NCBI RefSeq assembly: GCF_963676325.1
Contig: NZ_OY781099.1
Coordinates: 1,736,001 to 1,800,000, forward strand
DNA length: 64,000 nt
Reading direction: 5' to 3'
From: an uncultured Bacteroides sp.
GTDB lineage: Bacteria; Bacteroidota; Bacteroidia; Bacteroidales; Bacteroidaceae
Shown here: piece by piece, positions 8,341 through 16,400 of the stretch
How the letters are laid out: every line of letters starts with the position of its first letter
Position numbering within the stretch: position 1 is the stretch's first letter
Notes under the pieces: generated by a model
Database searches by the model: none
Told to the model about the DNA's origin: nothing
What the model saw: only the letters and a program-made list of their open reading frames with translations
Program-made: the position numbers and the translations under genes

Positions 8341-9345
8341 TTATTTGATTTTGATTTCGTTTTCAAGAGGTTTTTCGTCTATAAAATCCTTTATGTTCTG
8401 AAGGGTGGTGTGAGCAATATTGACTAATGCTTCTTGCGTGAAGAATGCCTGGTGAGAGGTTACTAACACATTATTAAAGGAGAGCAATCGGGCCAATACA
8501 TCATCGTCAATAATCTTGTCCGACTTATCCTCGTAGAAATAATCGCCTTCTTCCTCGTATACATCGAGTCCGGCTGCACCAACTTTTTTATTCTTCAGTC
8601 CTTCAATCAGTGCGTTGGTATGAATCAATTGTCCGCGTCCGGTATTGATAATCATTACCCCATCTTTCATCTTGCTGATAGAATAGTCATTGATAAGATA
8701 TTTTGTTTCGGGCGTAAGCGGACAGTGCAGTGAGATAATGTCTGAATTGTGATAAAGCTCATCAAGAGTGGTGTACACAACATTATTCTCGCGGGCGAAG
8801 TTATAATCGGGATAAAGATCGTAAGCCAGAATATTCATGCCAAATCCTTTCAGGATATTGATAAGTATTTTAGCTATTTTACCGGTTCCAATGATACCTG
8901 CTGTCTTTCCGTGCATATCAAAACCCAGTAATCCGTTGAGGGTGAAATTCCCGTCGCGTGTGCGCAAATATGCCCTGTGCGTTTTCCTGTTAAGTGCCAG
9001 CATCAGTGCAACGGTATGCTCTGCCACTGCATAGGGAGAGTAGGCAGGTACGCGGACAACGGCCATTTTGCCTTCTGCAGCAGTGAGGTCTACATTATTA
9101 AATCCGGCGCAACGCAGGGCAAGCAACTTTACTCCGTACTGAGCCATTATATCAATAATCTCGGCATCAGCAACATCATTTACAAAGATGCATACCGCAT
9201 CGGCATCCTTAGTCAGAATTACATTATTCTTATTGAGATGTCCTTTGAAATATTTTATTTCGAAATTGAACTTTTCATTAATCAGGTTGAATGATTCCTC
9301 GTCATAAGACTTGGTATCGAAAAAGGCAACAGTGTATTTCTTCAT
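8341..9345 (-). CDS. ldhA: D-2-hydroxyacid dehydrogenase, D-lactate dehydrogenase-like
   Basis: A 334-aa NAD-dependent D-2-hydroxyacid dehydrogenase, most like fermentative D-lactate dehydrogenase (pyruvate to D-lactate). The ATG at 9343-9345 (MKKYTVAFFDTKSYD) matches the usual family N-terminus; an upstream in-frame ATG would add ten unlikely residues. The Rossmann motif GIIGTGKIAKIL lies near residue 150. Catalytic residues are recognisable: Arg in INTGRGQLIHT, Glu in VYEEEGDYF and His in VTSHQAFFT. It appears monocistronic, with a hairpin on each side (9378-9412 upstream, 8274-8310 downstream). Other D-2-hydroxyacid substrates cannot be excluded. Confidence 0.85.
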   Translation of the reverse strand: MKKYTVAFFDTKSYDEESFNLINEKFNFEIKYFKGHLNKNNVILTKDADAVCIFVNDVADAEIIDIMAQYGVKLLALRCAGFNNVDLTAAEGKMAVVRVPAYSPYAVAEHTVALMLALNRKTHRAYLRTRDGNFTLNGLLGFDMHGKTAGIIGTGKIAKILINILKGFGMNILAYDLYPDYNFARENNVVYTTLDELYHNSDIISLHCPLTPETKYLINDYSISKMKDGVMIINTGRGQLIHTNALIEGLKNKKVGAAGLDVYEEEGDYFYEDKSDKIIDDDVLARLLSFNNVLVTSHQAFFTQEALVNIAHTTLQNIKDFIDEKPLENEIKIK

Positions 9346-9377
9346 GTTTATTTCAGCTTTTTTGTTTATAAACAAGT

Positions 9378-9412
9378 AAGAGCGGTGAATGTTTAATCTT
9401 TCATCGCTCTTT
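9378..9412 (-). terminator. Hairpin between response regulator gene and ldhA
   Basis: AAGAGCGGTGAA and TTTCATCGCTCTT pair over about 12 bp with one mismatch around a short loop. It lies about 95 bp downstream of the response regulator stop and 33 bp before the ldhA start, so it could end the upstream transcript or sit in the ldhA leader. There is no strong T-run. Confidence 0.4.
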
Positions 9413-9506
9413 AGGATTTTAAGGAACTAAAAATAAGTGGAATATTTGAATTAACCTAATCAAATACATGGAAAAATTGACATTATTATGAAAATAAATT
9501 AACTAT

Positions 9507-10289
9507 TTAAATAGAATTATTGATTGATCTGCTGTTAAGATATGCTGCAAACTCTTTTTTGTAACTGTCACTGATAGGAATATATGCTTTACCAAAAACA
9601 ATGCGGTTGCGATCAATTATTTTAATTTTTTCTATCTGAACAATAAAAGAACGGTGTACCCGCATAAAATGTGATGAAGGAAGAAGTTCCTCCATTGACT
9701 TCATGCTCATTAGTGAGAGAAGGGGCTTGGGCTCATCTTCGGTATAAATTTTTATGTAATCTTTCAATCCTTCGATATAAAGAATATTGGCCAACTTAAC
9801 CTGAACCAGTTTATAGTCACTTTTTATAAAAATGCTGTCAATCTCTTCTTTTCCCAGAACGGCAGGTGCAGATGGAGTTACAGTTTCCGCAGAAGTGGTA
9901 GCTGAAACTGCAGCCGATGGGCGACGAACCATTTCAAACCAACGCAATGCTTTATTGGCTGCCTGTAAAAAATCAAGGTAACTGATGGGCTTTAGCAGAT
10001 AGTCGAGTGCATTAACCTTATAGCTATCCAAAGCATACTGATTGAAGGCTGTGGTAAATATGATGCGGACTTTTTCACCTATTATCTTTGAAAAATCTAG
10101 TCCGTTGAGTCCTGGCATCTGAATATCAAGAAATATAAGATCAACTTCGCTACTTTGAAGTTCGTCCATTGCCTGAAGCGCACCAAGGTATTTTCCTTTT
10201 AAGTTAAGAAAAGGCGTTTTTACCACATAGCTTTCCAATAGGTCGAGTGCTAAAGGTTCATCGTCAATAATACAGCAATTCAGAGTCAT
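9507..10289 (-). CDS. LytTR family response regulator
   Basis: This 260-aa regulator has a receiver domain at residues 1-120, with the acidic pair in IIDDEPLAL, the phospho-acceptor Asp in LIFLDIQMPG and the conserved Lys in YLLKPIS. A C-terminal LytTR DNA-binding domain follows (about 160-255; VKLANILYIEGLKDYIKIYT and MRVHRSFIVQIEKI). A Ser/Ala/Thr-rich linker around 125-150 joins them. It follows the histidine kinase by 12 bp and is presumably its partner. Given the MacAB-TolC type operon immediately upstream, it may control that efflux system or respond to envelope stress, but the sequence gives no direct target. Confidence 0.92.
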   Translation of the reverse strand: MTLNCCIIDDEPLALDLLESYVVKTPFLNLKGKYLGALQAMDELQSSEVDLIFLDIQMPGLNGLDFSKIIGEKVRIIFTTAFNQYALDSYKVNALDYLLKPISYLDFLQAANKALRWFEMVRRPSAAVSATTSAETVTPSAPAVLGKEEIDSIFIKSDYKLVQVKLANILYIEGLKDYIKIYTEDEPKPLLSLMSMKSMEELLPSSHFMRVHRSFIVQIEKIKIIDRNRIVFGKAYIPISDSYKKEFAAYLNSRSINNSI

Positions 10290-10301
10290 AGCTTTGTTTT
10301 A

Positions 10302-11426
10302 TTAATTTGTTATACCATCATTGTTTATTATCAATGTAGAGGTATAGATATTGTCTTTTATTTCTTTTTGCCAGGTAAAATGATTGGGGTAAAGTAATTC
10401 AAGCCGCTTTTGGAGAGATTCCAGTCCAATGCCTGATCCACTTTTATCATGCTCGTTTTTTGGGAAATAACTATTCTCAATTTTACATTCTATAGTACCA
10501 TCCTCGTGTTCGTCGAGACGGATGTTGATAAAGGAAGGGGTACTGTAACTTATTCCGTGCTTGAATGCATTCTCAATAAGTGAGATGAAAAGTAAAGGAA
10601 CCACCTTAGTATCGGCATTAGGAAGAATGTTGAATTTTACATCTACCTTTACATTGTCCGAGATACGGATTTTCATCAGCTCGACGTAGTTTTGCATAAA
10701 CTCTACCTCTTTTTTTAGCAACACATAAGTCTGATTGTTGTCATACAATACATATCGCAGCAGTTTACTTAAATCGTGTACTGCCTGCTGAGCTTTCTCC
10801 GGAGAAAACGCGATCAATGCATAAATATTATTCAGAGTATTGAGCAGGAAATGCGGATTAAGCTGATTTTTTAAATTTCTCAGTTCAGCCTCAGTTTTAC
10901 TGGTTTCTGCTTCAGCTTTGATCTTTTCCGCTTCTTGTCGGGAAGTCTCCATCTCTGTCCAGCGATAACTCATCTTGATAGCTGCACTTAGTATCACAGT
11001 AATTATGAGCGAGAACACATCACGAAGAAAGAATACCCAACTGGATTCAAACTTTTTGTGATGGAAAAAGTCCATTCCTCCTTTCCCCATATGTGGAAAA
11101 GGATGAGGCCCTGGAATAGGAGGAAGATTCATTTGCTGCCAGTAATGCAATGCAAGCCCCACAATTGCTACCAGAATGATATTGATTATTACATAACGTC
11201 TTACCTGCTGACGGAAAAAGAATTTAGGAATGAGGTAAAGATAGTTAGTATAGAATACCACAAAGAATGAGAAGGGCACTGCTGAATGGCGAAGGTACTC
11301 CACAAGGTTTATGGTATTTCCCTCTTGTCTGTTCATAAAGAAAAAGGGAAAACCAAATAACAGTCCCCAACCCAATATATGGATAAACAATTCCAGGGGT
11401 TTATGATTATTTATATACTGCTTCAT
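10302..11426 (-). CDS. LytS/YpdA-type sensor histidine kinase
   Basis: A 374-aa membrane kinase of the His_kinase (LytS-like) family. Four hydrophobic segments lie at about 12-32, 44-68, 80-98 and 128-150; they form the sensor, with no extracytoplasmic domain. A Glu/Ala-rich coiled coil (about 158-190) precedes the phospho-acceptor region NQLNPHFLLNTLNNIYAL (His near 200). The ATPase part has LIENAFKHGI and GSGIGLESLQKRLELLY. It is paired with the LytTR regulator 12 bp downstream. A -7 box at 11434-11441 gives it its own possible promoter, although it is only 51 bp after the MacB permease and may also be read from that operon. Confidence 0.9.
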   Translation of the reverse strand: MKQYINNHKPLELFIHILGWGLLFGFPFFFMNRQEGNTINLVEYLRHSAVPFSFFVVFYTNYLYLIPKFFFRQQVRRYVIINIILVAIVGLALHYWQQMNLPPIPGPHPFPHMGKGGMDFFHHKKFESSWVFFLRDVFSLIITVILSAAIKMSYRWTEMETSRQEAEKIKAEAETSKTEAELRNLKNQLNPHFLLNTLNNIYALIAFSPEKAQQAVHDLSKLLRYVLYDNNQTYVLLKKEVEFMQNYVELMKIRISDNVKVDVKFNILPNADTKVVPLLFISLIENAFKHGISYSTPSFINIRLDEHEDGTIECKIENSYFPKNEHDKSGSGIGLESLQKRLELLYPNHFTWQKEIKDNIYTSTLIINNDGITN

Positions 11427-11433
11427 AATTGTG

Positions 11434-11441
11434 CAAATATA
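11434..11441 (-). promoter_or_regulatory. -7 box (TATATTTG) before the histidine kinase
   Basis: Minus-strand TATATTTG lies 8 bp before the kinase start codon, so the transcript would have almost no leader. No -33 match at the usual spacing. Confidence 0.4.
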
Positions 11442-11477
11442 ATAAAATGAAGTTCTTTTTTAGCTTGTTTATCTGAA

Positions 11478-12698
11478 TTATTCATATCGTATTGCTTCAA
11501 TAGGATCCAGATCGGCTGCTTTCTTTGCAGGATACCAACCAAAGAAAATACCTGTGATGGTACATACTCCAAAGGAGAGGAATACGCTCCATGGCTGAAT
11601 ATAGATAGGCCATTTTGCTATGAGTTTGACTCCAAACGAAGCTCCTACACCGAGTATAACACCAATAATACCACCGGTGATACTAATAAGAATTGCTTCA
11701 ATAAGGAATTGACTCAGAATGTCTATCCCTCGGGCACCAACGCTCATTCGTAAGCCAATTTCACGGGTACGTTCTGTTACGCTGACGTACATGATGTTCA
11801 TAATCCCGATACCGCCCACAACTAATGAGATGCTGGCAATACAGGCAAGTAGAATAGTCATGAGGTCAGTTGTGGAACTCAGCATTGTGCTGAGTTCCTT
11901 CTGACTGCGGACGTTAAAATCGTCGTTGTCTGCATCTTTGAGTTTGTGGTTGTGGCGGAGATTTGTCGTAATCTCATCTGTAGCTTTGTCTGTCATGTCT
12001 TCGGTCAGTGCCGAACAATATAATTCCTGAATGTGTGTTATGGCGAGTACTCTTTTTTGTATAGTTGTGTATGGTGAGAGAACGATGGCATCCTGATCCA
12101 TGCCCATGCTATTGTATCCTTTGCTCTTCAGAACTCCGATTACCTTGAATGGAATCTTATTGAAACGTATCATTTTCCCCACCGGATCTTCACCTCCGGT
12201 AAACAGGTTGTCTACTATTGTTTTACCTATCAGGCATACTTTGGCAGAAGAAAGTATATCTTGATCAGTGAAAGTATCTCCACTCTCAACCGATAATTGA
12301 CGGATGCTGAGGTATTCCGGTGAAACTCCATAGATGGAGCTGGGGTAGTTGTTGGCTCCGTAAATCAACTGTCCGCTACTGTTCACAACAGGAGATACGG
12401 CGGCCAGGTATTTACAGTTGTCACGTAAAGTTTTATAATCTTCCAACTTCAGTGTTTGCATGTCACTGGCTCCTTGTCGCACACCTCCTCGTTCCATGTT
12501 TCCGGGCTGAATCATGATCATGTTGCTCCCCATCTCTGAAATCTGGCTTTGAATGCTCCTCTTAGAACCTTGTCCGATGGCAAGCATAGTGATGACAGAT
12601 GCCACACCGATAATGATCCCCAGCATGGTGAGGAAAGTTCTGAGCTTATTATTTCCCAGAGCCCGCAGTGCTATTTTAAGTAAATTTGTTCCGTTCAT
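11478..12698 (-). CDS. MacB-type ABC transporter permease
   Basis: A 406-aa FtsX/MacB-fold permease. TM1 is at about residues 20-42 (TFLTMLGIIIGVASVITMLAI), followed by a large periplasmic MacB_PCD domain (about 50-255). Three C-terminal helices form the FtsX domain (about 280-400), including the hallmark TERTREIGLRMSVGARGIDIL stretch. Its ATPase is a separate gene 3 bp upstream in the same operon, unlike E. coli MacB, where both are fused. Together with the adaptor and TolC-like genes it forms a tripartite exporter. Substrate is unknown; macrolides, lipopeptides or lipoprotein-like cargo are known for the family. Confidence 0.9.
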   Translation of the reverse strand: MNGTNLLKIALRALGNNKLRTFLTMLGIIIGVASVITMLAIGQGSKRSIQSQISEMGSNMIMIQPGNMERGGVRQGASDMQTLKLEDYKTLRDNCKYLAAVSPVVNSSGQLIYGANNYPSSIYGVSPEYLSIRQLSVESGDTFTDQDILSSAKVCLIGKTIVDNLFTGGEDPVGKMIRFNKIPFKVIGVLKSKGYNSMGMDQDAIVLSPYTTIQKRVLAITHIQELYCSALTEDMTDKATDEITTNLRHNHKLKDADNDDFNVRSQKELSTMLSSTTDLMTILLACIASISLVVGGIGIMNIMYVSVTERTREIGLRMSVGARGIDILSQFLIEAILISITGGIIGVILGVGASFGVKLIAKWPIYIQPWSVFLSFGVCTITGIFFGWYPAKKAADLDPIEAIRYE

Positions 12699-12701
12699 TT
12701 T

Positions 12702-13448
12702 CTATTCTTTTTCAATGGGCAAAGCATCCAGTGCTTCTTTGGCTGAAAAAACCTTTTCGTTAATTTTATCTTCAACAATGTGGCCGTCTCTTAAAATGAT
12801 GTTCCGGCTACAGAATTGAGCGATTTCAGGATTGTGGGTAACAAATATAATTGTTCGTCCTGCTGCGTGCAGTTCCTGAAAGAGTACTAATATTTCATAT
12901 GATGTACGGGTGTCAAGATTACCGGTAGCTTCATCGGCCAGAATTATCACAGGATCGTTAACCAGAGCACGTGCAATGGCTACTCTCTGCATCTGTCCGC
13001 CTGACATCTGATTGCTTTTGTGCAACAGTCTGTCGCCCAGTCCTACTTTAACCAGTGACTGTACTGCTTTCTCTTTTCGTTGGGTTGCCGATACGTTTAT
13101 ATTATACATTAACGGCAATTCTACGTTTTCTATAGCAGTTGTTTTGGGTAGCAGGTTATAGCTTTGAAAAACAAAACCTATTTTCCGGTTACGCAGTACT
13201 GCTCTTTCGGCTTTTCCCATGTCCCGCACTTTGACTCCATCCAGAAGATATTCTCCTGAGGTGGGAGTATCCAGGCAGCCCAGTAGGTTAAGAAGTGTAG
13301 ATTTTCCTGAGCCGCTGGTTCCCATGATAGTGACAAATTCACCTTCTTTGATGGAAAACGATACACCCCGTAGGGCATGTACAGTTTCCTCTCCGACAAT
13401 GAATTGTCTCTTGATGTTGGTTAGTTCTATTATAGGTTTATTGTTCAT
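12702..13448 (-). CDS. MacB/LolD-type ABC transporter ATP-binding protein
   Basis: A 248-aa ATPase with all ABC motifs: Walker A GTSGSGKST (near residue 43), Q-loop FVFQSYNLLP, signature SGGQMQRVAIARAL, Walker B VIILADEATGNLD and switch His in FVTHNPEIA. The sequence fits the MacB/LolD clade. It is encoded 2 bp after the adaptor stop and 3 bp before the permease, so translation is probably coupled. It powers the exporter formed with the permease at 11478. Confidence 0.93.
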   Translation of the reverse strand: MNNKPIIELTNIKRQFIVGEETVHALRGVSFSIKEGEFVTIMGTSGSGKSTLLNLLGCLDTPTSGEYLLDGVKVRDMGKAERAVLRNRKIGFVFQSYNLLPKTTAIENVELPLMYNINVSATQRKEKAVQSLVKVGLGDRLLHKSNQMSGGQMQRVAIARALVNDPVIILADEATGNLDTRTSYEILVLFQELHAAGRTIIFVTHNPEIAQFCSRNIILRDGHIVEDKINEKVFSAKEALDALPIEKE

Positions 13449-13450
13449 AA

Positions 13451-14674
13451 CTATTTCTTTTTATTTGCTCCCGGACGTTGTGGCATGAACGGTGAAGTTT
13501 CACTGTCTTTCTTTTCTACTCCCTGAGAAGCCTGTGCAGCTTGTCCGGGCATTTGCCCTGTTGTTGCGTCAACAATAATCTCTTGTCCGGCAGTTACACC
13601 AGATATGATTTCTGTCAGAGAGCCATTAGTTATTCCTGTTACTACAGGTATGGCAGTAAATGTTTTACCTTCCCGTTTCCACAGAATCTTATGAGTTTCA
13701 TCTTGCTTGATATCAGTGGCTTTTACAACTTTATCTTCAGTACCAATTAATGGTTCTTCGGGAGTAAAGCGCAAAGCTTTTGATGGTACGCTCAGCACAC
13801 CGTTCTTTTCGAGTGTGTAAATAGTGATATTGGCTGTAAGTCCCGGCTTTAACTTTAGGTCGGGATTAGGTGCATTGACCACCACTTGGTAGGTAACTAC
13901 ATTACTTGTGGTAGTTGCTTCTTGGCGAACCTGGGTCACTTCACCTTCAAAAGTATCGTTTGGATATGCATCTACGGTAAAGCTTACACGTTGTCCTATC
14001 TTAACATCACCTATATCTGCTTCGTCAACTTTGGCAATTACCCTCATTTTCTTTAGATCGTTGGCAATAATAAAAAGGGTAGGAGTACTGAAACTGGCAG
14101 CTACAGTTTGTCCAGCTTCCACCGAACGGGAAAGTACCACTCCGTCTATCGGAGAGTAAATCATAGCATATCCCAGATTTGTCTCTGCTTTTCTTAAATC
14201 GTTTTTACTGATATCGTAAGAATTCTTTGCCTTCTGATAGTTGTAATAAGCAGTTTCGTAATCAGTATCACTTACCAGATTCTTTTCGTGTAATGTTTTG
14301 GTACGTGTATAATTTTTTAGCTGATATTCATATTCAGTTTTGCAGGAAAACATACTACTTTTCTTTGAAGCCAGATCAGTAAGCAATACAGTTTTGTCCA
14401 ACTCAGCCAAGAGCTGCCCTTTCTTTACTACTGAGTTATAGTCCACGAACAACTTATTTACTATACCCGAAACCTGGGTACCGACTTCTACCTGAGTAAC
14501 AGGTTCCACAGTTCCGGTAGCAGTAACCATTTTGCTAATGTTTCCGTTAGATACTTTAGATGTTTCGAAGGTCACTTTATTTTGAGGTGCAGGTCCGCCT
14601 ATCTTCCATGCGGCAATACCGATTACAAGAACACCGGCAATAGCTGCGATGATTATTTTCTTTTTCTTATTCAT
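13451..14674 (-). CDS. MacA-type periplasmic adaptor (HlyD family)
   Basis: A 407-aa adaptor with a single N-terminal membrane anchor (about 7-25). The barrel-sandwich halves are recognisable (VGTQVSGIVNKLFVDYNSVV, and YSPIDGVVLSRSVEAGQTV), separated by a long helical hairpin (about 100-165), then a beta-barrel domain and a membrane-proximal domain. The tail is Gln/Ala/Lys-rich and probably flexible (GQMPGQAAQASQGV, RPGANKKK). It lies 11 bp after the TolC-like gene and 2 bp before the ATPase. It bridges the MacB permease and the outer membrane channel. Confidence 0.9.
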   Translation of the reverse strand: MNKKKKIIIAAIAGVLVIGIAAWKIGGPAPQNKVTFETSKVSNGNISKMVTATGTVEPVTQVEVGTQVSGIVNKLFVDYNSVVKKGQLLAELDKTVLLTDLASKKSSMFSCKTEYEYQLKNYTRTKTLHEKNLVSDTDYETAYYNYQKAKNSYDISKNDLRKAETNLGYAMIYSPIDGVVLSRSVEAGQTVAASFSTPTLFIIANDLKKMRVIAKVDEADIGDVKIGQRVSFTVDAYPNDTFEGEVTQVRQEATTTSNVVTYQVVVNAPNPDLKLKPGLTANITIYTLEKNGVLSVPSKALRFTPEEPLIGTEDKVVKATDIKQDETHKILWKREGKTFTAIPVVTGITNGSLTEIISGVTAGQEIIVDATTGQMPGQAAQASQGVEKKDSETSPFMPQRPGANKKK

Positions 14675-14685
14675 AGTGTAATCTT

Positions 14686-16011
14686 TTAATTTTTCAGTGT
14701 AATTTGTTCTCCCTGATAGAATTTCAGTAGCTGAATGTTGAGTATGGTCATATATTTTGCTTGTAAAACTTCTTGTTGTGCGCTTAACACATTATTCTTT
14801 TCAGTAAGCAATTCCACAGTGTTTTTCATACCCAGATTAAATTGTTCGTTAATCAGCTCGTAACTGGTCCTGGTCGATTGCAGTTTCTCAGTGGCAGCCT
14901 TGAAACGATTTTGTGAAGAAACAGCGTCAAGGTAGATAGTCTCTATCGTTTTAAAGAGTGTTTTTTGCTCGTTAAGCTCACTTAGCTCACTATCCATTAC
15001 CTGAAGCTTTGCTTTCTGAACAGCACTTTTTGTTTTGCGATTATTAAAGATGGGAACATTCAATGAAAGACCGATGGAATTATTCCACCCATTTTTCACT
15101 TGCTGGCCAAAAGTAAAGTTGGTACCCGTTGTGTGACTTGTTCCTACTCCTGCACTCAGACTGAGTGTAGGCATGTATCCGGCTTTGGCAATGGATACAT
15201 CCATATTAGCAGCCTGGGTGCTTAACTTGCTACTCTCAATTTCCGGCATAATGCTCAGTGCTGTACTGTAAACAGCCATCTTATCGGGTAAAGGGAGTAA
15301 TACGTTGTTGTTCTGTAATTCAGGAAGAAGAAGATCCATCTCTTCATTGCCATCCAACTCTAGCAATTGCTTTAACTGTAGTTTATAATCCTTTAAAGTA
15401 GTTTCTGCCACCACCAGCTGATATTTGTCGGTGCTGTATTGTGACTCCAGCTGAGCTACATCACTTTTTGACTTGGAGCCGGCTTTCAGTAATTCCTTTG
15501 CCCGGTTTAACTGAGCAAGTGAAAGATCAACAGTGCTTTGATTTGTCTTTACCGATTCATAAGCGTACAGAATCTGGATATAATTTTGTGTGATGGCTAT
15601 CCGGATATCTTTCTCTGCCTGACTAATATATAATTCCTTTATACGATTCTGGATACCCGATTGCTCAATCGCTTTTGTGCGTTTTCCACCGTCGTAAACG
15701 GTTAGTTCTGAGTTAAAACCATAGTTTCCGCTATAACTACTCCTGTTTCCCTCTCCAACATTGTTTAACGGGGTGGTCACAAGGCTATGGCTGCTGGAAA
15801 AAGATAGACTTGGAAACATAGCAGCACGGGTTGTTTTTGTATCTTCCCGACTTTCTTCAAGAGCTATTTTGCTCTTCTTAATCTGTATGTTTTGCTTCAT
15901 TGCATAGTTAATGCAAGAATCCAGGTCCCATTTCTGAACCTGCCTTTGCGACCACCCCATTTGTATAACAAGTAGAGAGAGTAAAGTCATTGTTATCCTG
16001 AATCTTTTCAT
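14686..16011 (-). CDS. TolC family outer membrane efflux protein
   Basis: A roughly 440-aa outer membrane channel of the TolC family with two structural repeats. The ATG at 16009-16011 (MKRFRITMTLL) gives a proper signal peptide ending at about QMGWSQ; a longer in-frame start at 16038 would lie inside the predicted -7 promoter element, which argues against it. Recognisable family segments include YAMKQNIQIKKSKIALEES and LSLNVPIFNNRKTKSAVQKA. It is the first gene of the TolC-MacA-MacB operon. Unlike the CusC-like protein at 2654 it has no Met-rich insertion. Confidence 0.9.
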   Translation of the reverse strand: MKRFRITMTLLSLLVIQMGWSQRQVQKWDLDSCINYAMKQNIQIKKSKIALEESREDTKTTRAAMFPSLSFSSSHSLVTTPLNNVGEGNRSSYSGNYGFNSELTVYDGGKRTKAIEQSGIQNRIKELYISQAEKDIRIAITQNYIQILYAYESVKTNQSTVDLSLAQLNRAKELLKAGSKSKSDVAQLESQYSTDKYQLVVAETTLKDYKLQLKQLLELDGNEEMDLLLPELQNNNVLLPLPDKMAVYSTALSIMPEIESSKLSTQAANMDVSIAKAGYMPTLSLSAGVGTSHTTGTNFTFGQQVKNGWNNSIGLSLNVPIFNNRKTKSAVQKAKLQVMDSELSELNEQKTLFKTIETIYLDAVSSQNRFKAATEKLQSTRTSYELINEQFNLGMKNTVELLTEKNNVLSAQQEVLQAKYMTILNIQLLKFYQGEQITLKN

Positions 16012-16035
16012 ACTTTCTTTTCGTTGGTAATATTG

Positions 16036-16043
16036 CAAAAGTA
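16036..16043 (-). promoter_or_regulatory. -7 box (TACTTTTG) for the TolC-MacAB operon
   Basis: Minus-strand TACTTTTG matches TAnnTTTG 25 bp upstream of the chosen TolC start. Transcription would begin near 16033, which excludes the longer start at 16038. Confidence 0.5.
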
Positions 16044-16156
16044 TGGACTGGTATAGGAAAATAAAATAAAAATATATGGTTCAGATAATTATGTCGACAG
16101 ATACTTTGTTTTTATCTATTATTTACTTTTCTTTGTTATGTTAAACATGTGAATTT

Positions 16157-16390
16157 ATGGTTAAAAAGAATATCTTTGTTCGCATATATTACTTCTATGT
16201 TGAGGGCTTTAGAGCCATGACTTTGGGCAAATCATTATGGACAATTATTCTTATTAAGCTTTTTATTCTGTTTTTTATTTTGAAGTTATTCTTTTTCCCT
16301 AATTTTCTTGGAAAACAAAAAACGGAAGAAAAAAAACAGGAGTATGTGGGAAATGAATTAATAAACCGTGCATTGCCATTAAATAAATAA
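16157..16390 (+). CDS. DUF4492 family small membrane protein
   Basis: A 77-aa protein with one long hydrophobic helix (about 26-48, rich in Ile, Leu and Phe) flanked by a basic, aromatic N-terminus (FVRIYYFYVEGFRAMTLGK) and a charged tail. The pattern matches DUF4492, a family found in Bacteroidetes directly upstream of cytochrome bd genes. It ends 10 bp before cydA. A role as a small accessory subunit of the bd oxidase, like CydX or CydH elsewhere, is a plausible inference but not shown by the sequence. A TATCTTTG box lies inside its first codons (16169-16176) and could drive cydAB separately. Confidence 0.8.
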   Translation: MVKKNIFVRIYYFYVEGFRAMTLGKSLWTIILIKLFILFFILKLFFFPNFLGKQKTEEKKQEYVGNELINRALPLNK

Positions 16391-16400
16391 TAATAGTAGT

